Assembly (NCBI GenBank): GCA_946887345.1 | Contig: CAMPKR010000187.1 | Coordinates: 1-5,406, forward strand | Direction of reading: 5' to 3' | Source: an uncultured Bacteroidota bacterium | GTDB lineage: Bacteria; Bacteroidota; Bacteroidia; Chitinophagales; Chitinophagaceae | DNA length: 5,406 nucleotides | Part shown: piece after piece, positions 1 through 4,615 of the stretch | How the letters are laid out: the number at the start of each line of letters is the position of its first letter | Position numbering within the stretch: the first letter of the stretch is position 1 | The notes under the pieces: model-generated | The model's database searches: none | Seen by the model: only the letters and a program-made list of their open reading frames with translations | What the model was told of the DNA's origin: nothing | Translations under genes and position numbers: made by a program

Positions 1-292
1 CCACCCTACACACCCTTGTTTTAAAAGCAGCATACCACTTCTCCTTGCCCAGTCTCTGCGCAACCAGGTGATGCGCATTCTCCTTCCAGTTTTTTATATC
101 GTCTAGCGTCGCCCAGTACGATACTGTAATGCCCAGTTCCTCACGAGCACTTTCAATACCCAGGTAGCCCGGTTGTGTTTTGGCAAGTTCTACCATGGCA
201 TCGGCCATGCTTCCATATCCGTCGGCTACATCAGTCCGTAGCGAAGTAAAGATCACTGCATAATAAGGTGGCTCCGGTGTTTGCGCTATCAT
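1..292 (-). CDS. YqjZ-like antibiotic biosynthesis monooxygenase (ABM) fold protein, 3' end missing
   Basis: I translated this minus-strand frame by hand from the ATG at 292-290. It stays open to the left edge, giving 97 residues. The N-terminal PPYYAVIFTS strand, the GYGSMADAMVELAKTQPGYLGIES block (residues 25-48), ITVSYWATLDDIKNWK (55-70) and the AQRLGKEKWYAAFKTRVCRV tail (78-97) are the pattern of YqjZ-type ABM proteins, as I remember the Bacillus protein. These are small ferredoxin-like alpha/beta proteins that usually act as dimers. Some ABM members are monooxygenases or heme-degrading enzymes, but most YqjZ-like members have no assigned substrate, so no reaction is claimed. The family is about 105 residues long, so only a few C-terminal residues should lie outside the window. 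The protein is probably cytoplasmic: there is no signal peptide. A promoter lies 35 bases upstream, with no clear Shine-Dalgarno. The family is secure; the biochemical role is unknown. Confidence 0.85.
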   Translation of the reverse strand, partial: MIAQTPEPPYYAVIFTSLRTDVADGYGSMADAMVELAKTQPGYLGIESAREELGITVSYWATLDDIKNWKENAHHLVAQRLGKEKWYAAFKTRVCRV

Positions 293-327
293 AAGATCAG
301 TTGTTCTAAGTTATTAATTCCCTTTCT

Positions 328-359
328 CAAATTTAGTAACCCTTATGTGCAAAACTAAA
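328..359 (-). promoter_or_regulatory. Bacteroidota-type promoter for the ABM gene
   Basis: Read on the minus strand, TAAATTTG (335-328) matches the TAnnTTTG -7 consensus of Bacteroidota sigma-ABfr promoters. A weak -33 match, TTTAG (359-355), lies 19 bases upstream; the better TTTTG at 354-350 is too close (14 bases). The implied transcription start near 320-323 leaves a leader of about 30 bases before the ATG at 292. It is nearly back-to-back with the rightward promoter at 360-392. Existence is an inference from motif match. Confidence 0.5.
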
Positions 360-392
360 TTTGCATTCCGCCCTGTGCACATCGTATCTTTG
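360..392 (+). promoter_or_regulatory. Strong-looking rightward promoter with no obvious gene downstream
   Basis: TTTG (360-363), a 21-base spacer and TATCTTTG (385-392) fit the Bacteroidota -33/-7 consensus without a mismatch. Initiation would fall near 397-400, inside the left arm of a perfect inverted repeat. The transcript would then run through the CGGTA array toward the 3' end of the oppositely oriented GNAT gene. No convincing coding frame follows, so the product could be a regulatory RNA, a very small protein, or nothing. A second, poorer candidate follows at 428-460 (TTTG, 21 bases, TACTCTTC). The -33 element also sits in a GCAAA (349-353) / TTTGC (360-364) palindrome shared with the leftward promoter region. 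Confidence 0.5.
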
Positions 393-423
393 TTTAGAAC
401 GATTTTCTACATCACGTTCTAAA
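393..423. promoter_or_regulatory. Perfect 9-bp inverted repeat at the predicted transcription start (operator or 5' hairpin)
   Basis: TTTAGAACG (393-401) and CGTTCTAAA (415-423) are exact reverse complements separated by 13 bases. The repeat begins on the base after the TATCTTTG element and covers the expected start site. That placement suits a repressor operator; in RNA it could also form a 5' hairpin. The core TTAGAAC appears once more on the minus strand at 309-303, in the leader of the ABM gene, which suggests a common DNA-binding regulator. Which of the two functions applies cannot be told from sequence. Confidence 0.5.
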
Positions 424-469
424 GTTCTTTGACATTATAAACCCTTAATTAATACTCTTCGCCTGCCTC

Positions 470-566
470 CGGTAGTGAGCGGTAATAAGGCGGTAACAAC
501 CGGTAACAAAGCGGTAATAAACCGGTAACAAAACGGTACTGTAGCGGTACAGAATCGGTAATAAAA
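470..566. repeat. Array of nine CGGTA-headed repeats with 10-11 bp (helical) period
   Basis: CGGTA starts at 470, 480, 491, 501, 512, 523, 534, 545 and 556. The spacings are 10, 11, 10, 11, 11, 11, 11 and 11 (mean 10.75), about one DNA turn. Most units read CGGTAAYAA followed by one or two variable bases, while those at 470, 534 and 545 diverge after CGGTA. A further CGGTAAAAAA lies at 619, 63 bases from the last unit. The period is not a multiple of three and the plus-strand units carry TAA, so the array is not a repeated peptide on that strand. All sites would face one side of the helix, as for a cooperative DNA-binding protein or intrinsic curvature. Simple expansion by slippage is the alternative. 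With the promoters and the inverted repeat, this accounts for most of the 293-639 gene-free stretch. Confidence 0.85.
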
Positions 567-639
567 AAATGCCAAACCCTTACCCATGGCGGATCTACAA
601 AAATCCCAACATGCAAATCGGTAAAAAACGCTGCACCCG

Positions 640-1794
640 TTATATCATTTCTCTCCGCTTAAATTCCTTATTTCTATCAAAGAGGTAACGATAGGTAGTT
701 AGTTTTCTGCTAAGGTAGGTGCCCAGGCTTTCGGCTATATGTACCATCTTGGGATTAAAGTCGCCGATCCATTGCATTTCGTATCGCTGGTATTTGTAGC
801 GTGGCTGTATCACTTTCGCTGCTTCCACTATCAGGAAGGCATCTACGCCCTTACCCTGGTACTCCGGAATGATGCCGAATACAAGACCTACAAAGCGGTC
901 GCACTTGCCGAACTGCTGCAGCCAGAGAAAATATAGCTTTTGCCTGAAGCCGAACTTACCGTTCATATGTTTGAGGTATTGGTTCAGGTCAGGGAGATTG
1001 ACCCACATGGCTACCGGTTCATCTTTGTGATAGGCAAACCACATAATATGCTCGTCCATCACTGCCTTCATGGTCTGGAACATTTTCAGCACCGTACGCT
1101 CTTCCAGGCCTTTCTCTCCCCTGCCCGCCCAGGCTTTGTTGTAGATATAGGTAAAGTCGTGGACGTACTTCTCCATCTTGCTTTTCTCAAACATCTGCGC
1201 TGTGTACTCAGGATCTTTGGAGAGCTGATCGTGATGAACGTAGAATTTCTCCTGCAGCCTGTTCTTTACTTCCAGTGAAAAACAAAGCTGGTGATAGTAG
1301 GCTTTGAAGCCGTAACTCTCAAAGAGTTCTATATAATAGGGCGGATTATAGTTCATGCAATAGAGCGGCTCCTGGAAGCCTTCTACCTGCAGGCCCCACC
1401 ACCGTTCTTTCTCGCCAAAGTTGATGGGACCGTCCATAGCCTGCATGCCGCGCTCCTGTAGCCATGCCTTGCAATGATCGAACATGAAATGAGCCGCAGC
1501 TTTGTCGTTAATGCACTCGAAAAAACCAATTCCGCCGGTGGGCTGCTCCTGGTCCCGGATATATTTTTGAGAAACAAAAGCGGCGATACGGCCGATTACA
1601 TTACCTGCATCATCCCCCAACAGCCAGCGGGCACATTCGCCGTCGTTAAAAAATTTGTTCTTAGCGGGATCGAATACTTCTTCTATGTCTTTATCGAGAG
1701 GGCGTATCCAATTGGGATCATCTTTGTAAATGCCGGCTGCCATATCCCTGAACAGCTGTTTATCCCTTTCCGTGCTTACTTGTCGTAGGTTCAT
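640..1794 (-). CDS. Two-domain GNAT-fold acyltransferase-like protein (YghO-like family)
   Basis: The protein has 384 residues from the ATG at 1794-1792. The same frame extends to a TTG at 1812, but that extension overlaps the TACCTTTG promoter element, so the first ATG is preferred. An N-terminal GNAT-like half shows GNVIGRIAAF (64-73), then GIGFFECI (88-95) and a helix leading to MDGPINFGEKERWWGLQVEGF (120-140). This is the block I associate with the YghO/COG3153-like acyl-CoA acyltransferase group. PPYYIELFESYGF (151-163) follows. The C-terminal half has a second GNAT core with VFGIIPEYQGKGVDAFLI (305-322), which resembles the acetyl-CoA pyrophosphate-binding loop (Q/RxxGxG/A). No membrane segment or signal peptide is seen, so it is probably cytoplasmic. 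It is monocistronic, divergent from the vWA gene, with no good terminator at its 3' end. Substrate is unknown; the fold is fairly sure, acyl-CoA use is inferred. Confidence 0.85.
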   Translation of the reverse strand: MNLRQVSTERDKQLFRDMAAGIYKDDPNWIRPLDKDIEEVFDPAKNKFFNDGECARWLLGDDAGNVIGRIAAFVSQKYIRDQEQPTGGIGFFECINDKAAAHFMFDHCKAWLQERGMQAMDGPINFGEKERWWGLQVEGFQEPLYCMNYNPPYYIELFESYGFKAYYHQLCFSLEVKNRLQEKFYVHHDQLSKDPEYTAQMFEKSKMEKYVHDFTYIYNKAWAGRGEKGLEERTVLKMFQTMKAVMDEHIMWFAYHKDEPVAMWVNLPDLNQYLKHMNGKFGFRQKLYFLWLQQFGKCDRFVGLVFGIIPEYQGKGVDAFLIVEAAKVIQPRYKYQRYEMQWIGDFNPKMVHIAESLGTYLSRKLTTYRYLFDRNKEFKRREMI

Positions 1795-1801
1795 CTGTAA
1801 G

Positions 1802-1809
1802 CAAAGGTA
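1802..1809 (-). promoter_or_regulatory. -7 element TACCTTTG of the GNAT-like gene; possible leaderless start
   Basis: On the minus strand TACCTTTG (1809-1802) is a perfect TAnnTTTG match. Only 7 bases separate it from the ATG at 1794, so transcription would begin at or within a few bases of the start codon. No good -33 TTTG is seen 19-21 bases upstream, which lowers confidence. The element decides the start choice for this gene, because a longer protein from the TTG at 1812 would need the promoter itself to be transcribed and translated. Confidence 0.45.
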
Positions 1810-1873
1810 CAAGTAACCACGATTTACTTGACTGACGGATTATTGCATTGAGCTTCGCGTATTCATTGCGCCC

Positions 1874-1929
1874 ACTTTGCGAACTTGGCGTTTAGCTTTA
1901 ACCGCAAAGGACGCTAAGGTTCGCAAAGT
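1874..1929. repeat. Long imperfect palindrome of the CTTTGCG/CGCAAAG dispersed-repeat type
   Basis: Arms ACTTTGCGAAC (1874-1884) and GTTCGCAAAGT (1919-1929) pair perfectly over 11 bp. After a one-base bulge (G1918), TTGGCGT (1885-1891) pairs with ACGCTAA (1911-1917) with a single G-T wobble, making a stem of about 18 bp. The 19-base apical part can itself pair CTTT (1896-1899) with AAAG (1906-1909). No T-run follows on either strand, so it is not a simple terminator. Palindromes of these words recur between genes in Bacteroidota chromosomes as REP-like elements; that is from memory and needs a genome count. It occupies the divergent region between the GNAT-like and vWA genes. Confidence 0.65.
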
Positions 1930-1935
1930 ATCGCA

Positions 1936-1964
1936 GAGGGCTCAAGTCATGTGTTAGTGCCCTC
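1936..1964. repeat. Small inverted repeat GAGGGC / GCCCTC
   Basis: GAGGGC (1936-1941) and GCCCTC (1959-1964) are exact reverse complements with a 17-base loop, seven bases beyond the large palindrome. No T-run follows on either strand. It may be a second arm of the same dispersed element or a weak regulatory site; the length is short enough to be chance. Nothing else of note was seen between here and the vWA gene except the weak promoter-like motif at 2016-2046. Confidence 0.3.
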
Positions 1965-2015
1965 AAGACTAAACAATGCACAATTATTCATATGCGTATA
2001 GTGCGAATTAGCGTC

Positions 2016-2046
2016 TTGCTGACTCTCGGAGAACTTGATTATATTG
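2016..2046 (+). promoter_or_regulatory. Weak promoter candidate just upstream of the vWA gene
   Basis: TTG (2016-2018), 21 bases and TATATTG (2040-2046) resemble the Bacteroidota promoter with a one-base defect in the -7 element. If used, transcription would start close to the ATG at 2054, giving a very short or absent leader. No better TAnnTTTG was found between 1965 and 2053, and no Shine-Dalgarno precedes the ATG. Confidence 0.2.
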
Positions 2047-2053
2047 CTGGTTC

Positions 2054-4093
2054 ATGCAATGGTTGTACTGGATAATAGCGATAGTATTAGCTGCGGGGGC
2101 CGGATATTGGGTTTATAGAGCGGATGTAAAACGGGCGGTACCTATGCCCTGGCTTACTGCTACTCTCAGAGGGGTGGTAGTCTTGCTCTGTTTGCTGTTC
2201 ATACTGGCCCCGGTTATCAGTATTACTAAAAATGAAACTCAGAAACCTATTGTTCTCTTCCTGGAGGACAACTCAAGGTCGGTAGCTGAAGCGCTGGGTA
2301 AGGATAGCGCCACCTACCGCAAAAACGCTGAAGACTTGATCAGCAAACTTTCTGACAAGTACAGGGTAGTAAAATGGGGCTTTGGCAGCAGTGTTCAGCA
2401 GGATAGCCTTTTCAATTACAAACAGCAGGCAACAGATATTTCAGCGGCGCTGAGCAGGGCACAGGAATTCTATGGTATGCAGAACCTGGGCGCTGTGATA
2501 TTACCTACAGACGGTCGTTTTAACCGGGGAACCAATCCGCAGTTCCAGCAGCTGGCATTGAATAGTGCAGTATACACAGTAGCCCTGGGCGACAGCGCTG
2601 CGCAAAAAGATATTCGCATATCCCAGGTATACACCAATAAGATAGTATCGCTCAACAGCCAGTTTGAAATAAGAGCTGATATTGTTGCTGCTCTCTGTAA
2701 CGGGTACAGCGGCAATGTACAACTACTGGAAAACGGTGGCGGTGTGAGCAGCAGTCCTATATCCATAGCGTCTGACAGGTATGATCGCTCGGTTTCATTT
2801 TCGGTGAGGGCCGATAAGCCGGGGCTGCATCACTACGTGATCAATGTGCCGGTGGCTGATGGTGAAACGAATGTGAGCAACAACAGGCGCGATGTGTTTG
2901 TTGAGGTAGTAGATCAGAAGAAGAATATCCTTATAGCCGCTGCCTCACCACACCCGGATATTAATGCCATTAAAGAGGCGCTGAGTGGAATGGAAAGCTA
3001 CAAGGTGACAGTAAAAATGGCCGAGGAACTTCCTTCCGCATTTAACGAATACCAGGTCATCATTCTTCACCAGTTGCCCGGTCTTCGCAGTAATATAGCT
3101 CAGCAACTGCAAGCTGCAAAAAAGCCTGTCTGGTATATAACAGGAACACAGACAAATGTAGCGGGACTGAACCAGGTGCAAAAAGCGATCAGCTTCAGCG
3201 GACAAGGAATAGCACGCGATGTGCATCCCGGGTACAATAGTTCGTTTTCTCTATTTACCCTGCCGGCCAATACGCAGGCGGTGCTGGATAAGATGCCGCC
3301 GCTCTTTACTAATACAGGAGATGTGCAGCAATCACCTTCGGCCATTACACTGCTCTACCAGCGGATAAATAAAAGCAACATGCAGGCCCCGCTTTGGGCT
3401 TTGCAACAGGGAAGCACACCGGCAGCCTTGCTGCTGGGCGAGGGTCTCTGGCGCTGGAGGCTATATGAATACAGGCATTTCAATCAGCACAGCGTGGTGG
3501 ATGAAATGATCAGGCAGACGATTTATTTCCTTTCGGTGAATGCCAATGAACGGCCTTTCCAGGTAGAACTGCCTAAGTATATCTGGAGCGACCAGGAAGC
3601 GATAACACTGAACGCTTACCTGCTAAATGCGAATAACGAGCAGGTGAACGGGCCTGAGGCTAAGATCATTATCACTGACAGCGCGGGCAGAAAATACAAT
3701 TTCAATTTCGAACGCTCAGGGAGTGCCTATAAGATAAATGTAGGGATACTTGCCGGTGGCAGCTACAGCTACACTGCGCAGACCACCTACAATGGCAAGA
3801 CTTATAGTGCTACAGGCAGTTTTGTAGTGGAGAGCATACCGCTGGAGCTGATGGAGACAGGAGCCGATCATGCCTTGCTCTACAGCCTGGCTCAGAAGTA
3901 TAATGGCAGCATGGTATCGGGTAAAAATATCGGTGCATTGTACGACAGCATTAGCAACAACCAGGACATCAAGCCACTAATAGAAACGAATACCGAGGTA
4001 GCTCCCTTGGTGAACTGGAAATGGTATTTCTTCGTTATTTTAATTTTTGCAGTCGCGGAATGGTTACTGAGGAAGTATTGGATGGCACAGTAG
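2054..4093 (+). CDS. Membrane-anchored vWA (MIDAS) protein with amidotransferase-like middle domain
   Basis: The protein has 679 residues. An in-frame TGA at 2036-2038 bounds the start and the first ATG leads straight into a membrane helix. Helices lie at about 4-20 and 38-55, joined by a short basic loop, and a third at about 655-672 is followed by RK. The basic residues suggest that the loop and C-terminus are cytoplasmic and the bulk is periplasmic. Residues 65-180 look like a von Willebrand A domain with all MIDAS parts: DNSRS (72-76, DxSxS), T127 in TDISAAL, and TDG (152-154). A beta-rich region (about 187-285) follows. Then comes a stretch starting KKNILIAAASPHPD (289-302) and continuing through VIILHQLPG (335-343), which resembles the class I glutamine-amidotransferase-like domain in similar Bacteroidota proteins. 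A second beta domain spans about 505-595. BatA-like proteins share the vWA-plus-helices plan. It probably binds a metal-dependent partner at the envelope; ligand and pathway are unknown. No partner gene (MoxR ATPase, DUF58) lies beside it. Confidence 0.8.
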   Translation: MQWLYWIIAIVLAAGAGYWVYRADVKRAVPMPWLTATLRGVVVLLCLLFILAPVISITKNETQKPIVLFLEDNSRSVAEALGKDSATYRKNAEDLISKLSDKYRVVKWGFGSSVQQDSLFNYKQQATDISAALSRAQEFYGMQNLGAVILPTDGRFNRGTNPQFQQLALNSAVYTVALGDSAAQKDIRISQVYTNKIVSLNSQFEIRADIVAALCNGYSGNVQLLENGGGVSSSPISIASDRYDRSVSFSVRADKPGLHHYVINVPVADGETNVSNNRRDVFVEVVDQKKNILIAAASPHPDINAIKEALSGMESYKVTVKMAEELPSAFNEYQVIILHQLPGLRSNIAQQLQAAKKPVWYITGTQTNVAGLNQVQKAISFSGQGIARDVHPGYNSSFSLFTLPANTQAVLDKMPPLFTNTGDVQQSPSAITLLYQRINKSNMQAPLWALQQGSTPAALLLGEGLWRWRLYEYRHFNQHSVVDEMIRQTIYFLSVNANERPFQVELPKYIWSDQEAITLNAYLLNANNEQVNGPEAKIIITDSAGRKYNFNFERSGSAYKINVGILAGGSYSYTAQTTYNGKTYSATGSFVVESIPLELMETGADHALLYSLAQKYNGSMVSGKNIGALYDSISNNQDIKPLIETNTEVAPLVNWKWYFFVILIFAVAEWLLRKYWMAQ

Positions 4094-4098
4094 GTCTG

Positions 4099-4140
4099 AA
4101 CCACGGTTTACATGATTTTTTTTGATTACCATGATCTTGA
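4099..4140 (+). repeat. Left inverted-repeat arm of the GxxExxY unit
   Basis: This 42-base arm begins AACCACGGTTTAC and ends ATGATCTTGA. It contains two similar halves, TTTACATGAT (4108-4117) and ATTACCATGAT (4126-4136), separated by a T-run. Against the reverse complement of 4576-4615, I count 29 matches of 42 with two one-base gaps; the first 19 positions match at 15. Part of the identity comes from AT-rich composition, but the AACCA, TTTAC, GATT and ATTAC-ATGAT blocks stay in register. Confidence 0.55.
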
Positions 4141-4141
4141 A

Positions 4142-4170
4142 ATATTCCTATCTTAGAATAGATGGAATAT
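4142..4170 (+). promoter_or_regulatory. Potential mRNA hairpin enclosing the GxxExxY start codon
   Basis: ATATTCC (4142-4148) pairs with GGAATAT (4164-4170). After one bulged T (4149), ATCT (4150-4153) pairs with AGAT (4160-4163), leaving a 6-base loop. The ATG (4162-4164) lies fully within the right-hand stem. RNA entering from the vWA gene would carry both arms and hide the start codon. An RNA starting near the ATG from the imperfect -7 motif TATCTTAG (4149-4156) would lack the left arm. Only three of the eleven pairs are G-C, so stability is moderate. Confidence 0.4.
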
Positions 4171-4572
4171 AAAGACGGCGATATTACTTCGAAGATCATT
4201 GCTTGCGCTTTAGAGGTACATAAGACGTTAGGAAACGGTTTTCCTGAACTTATTTATCAACGGGCCTTAGAAGTTGAATTTGAAGACAGAAGTCTGGTTT
4301 TCATCCGGGAATTTGAGATGCCTTTGTATTATAAAGGAAAGATCATTGGACAAAGAAGAGTAGACTTTTTATTTGAGAATAAAATTTGTGTGGAACTAAA
4401 AGCAGTCACAGCATTGACTGATGTACATCTTGCTCAAGCCTTAAACTACCTGGAAGCATTAAATTTAGAAATAGGTCTATTACTCAACTTTGGCAGCCGA
4501 AGCCTTGAAATTAAGCGCCTACATAACAAGAAATACTCCCCGCTGATCAATTTCAATCCCAATAGACCATGA
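4162..4572 (+). CDS. GxxExxY protein, PD-(D/E)XK nuclease-fold family
   Basis: The product has 136 residues, close to the family's usual size (about 125-135). The name-giving motif is GFPELIY, with G26, E29 and Y32, inside the helix after KIIACALEVHKTLGNG. The PD-(D/E)XK-like core follows: RRVDFLF with D68, then CVELK with E78 and K80. QALNYL (92-97) matches the QxxxY motif of RecB-like nucleases. All likely catalytic residues are therefore present. The family (TIGR04256 / PF13366) has no established role; DNA binding or cleavage is inferred from the fold. No membrane segment or Shine-Dalgarno is seen. The ATG is the first start in the frame after the hairpin arm, and TGA at 4570-4572 begins an ACCATGA / TCATGGT inverted repeat with 4608-4614. 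Base composition is AT-rich compared with its neighbours, and the gene sits inside inverted repeats, both suggesting acquisition. Confidence 0.9.
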   Translation: MEYKDGDITSKIIACALEVHKTLGNGFPELIYQRALEVEFEDRSLVFIREFEMPLYYKGKIIGQRRVDFLFENKICVELKAVTALTDVHLAQALNYLEALNLEIGLLLNFGSRSLEIKRLHNKKYSPLINFNPNRP

Positions 4573-4575
4573 CCG

Positions 4576-4615
4576 TCAAATCATAGTAATTCTTCTAATC
4601 GAGTAAATCATGGTT
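4576..4615 (-). repeat. Right inverted-repeat arm of the GxxExxY unit
   Basis: On the minus strand this 40-base arm begins AACCATGATTTAC and ends ACTATGATTTGA, mirroring the left arm. It also has an internal near-duplicate: AAATCATAG (4578-4586) and AAATCATGG (4605-4613) on the plus strand. Its outermost base is the third base of the TAA stop of the GIY-YIG gene, so the unit abuts that gene without damaging it. Confidence 0.55.

Larger units (their letters stand above)
4099..4615 (+). mobile_element. Inverted-repeat-bounded GxxExxY gene unit (putative mobile cassette)
   Basis: The GxxExxY gene lies between imperfect inverted repeats of 42 and 40 bases (4099-4140 and 4576-4615). The unit starts 5 bases after the stop of the vWA gene and ends on the first base of the minus-strand gene's stop codon, exactly filling the gap between convergent genes. 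The interior is visibly more AT-rich than the flanking genes, which fits separate origin. GxxExxY genes are often multicopy within a genome. No transposase is encoded, and I find no target-site duplication, so any movement would need help in trans or homologous recombination between repeats. The inverted repeats are seen; mobility is inference. Confidence 0.4.

Noticed and set aside
470..566. CRISPR array.
   Set aside because: The repeat unit is about 11 bp with no unique spacers of 25-40 bases and no cas genes nearby.
435..587. Minus-strand 50-codon frame through the CGGTA array (ATG at 587-585, rich in TALLP-like segments).
   Set aside because: The reverse complement of the repeat has no stop in any frame, so openness is expected from composition. 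The 10-11 bp period shifts frame from unit to unit, and there is no ribosome binding site or promoter. Treated as a by-product of the array.
623..641. Possible terminator of the GNAT-like gene: AACG...CGTT followed by six T on the minus strand.
   Set aside because: Only a 4-bp stem with a 7-base loop, overlapping the stop codon; too weak to call.
569..688. Plus-strand 39-codon frame starting ATG right after the last array unit (MPNPYPWRIYKNPN...).
   Set aside because: Too short to judge, no family recognised, no Shine-Dalgarno, and its second half runs antisense to the GNAT gene's C-terminal codons. Kept only as a possibility under the orphan-promoter finding.
940..1278. Plus-strand 112-codon open frame inside the GNAT-like gene.
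   Set aside because: Antisense shadow of a well-supported gene; no promoter, start context or recognisable domain. The same applies to other antisense frames within the GNAT, vWA and GIY-YIG genes.
1795..1812. Six-residue N-terminal extension of the GNAT-like protein from a TTG start.
   Set aside because: The TTG lies upstream of, and the extension runs through, the TACCTTTG promoter element; the first ATG at 1794 begins the protein plausibly (MNLRQV).
4099..4123. AACC/GGTT followed by eight T (4116-4123) as terminator of the vWA gene.
   Set aside because: The two arms are only 2 bases apart, so a real hairpin loop cannot form, and the T-run is 7 bases further on. The region is better explained as the left inverted-repeat arm.
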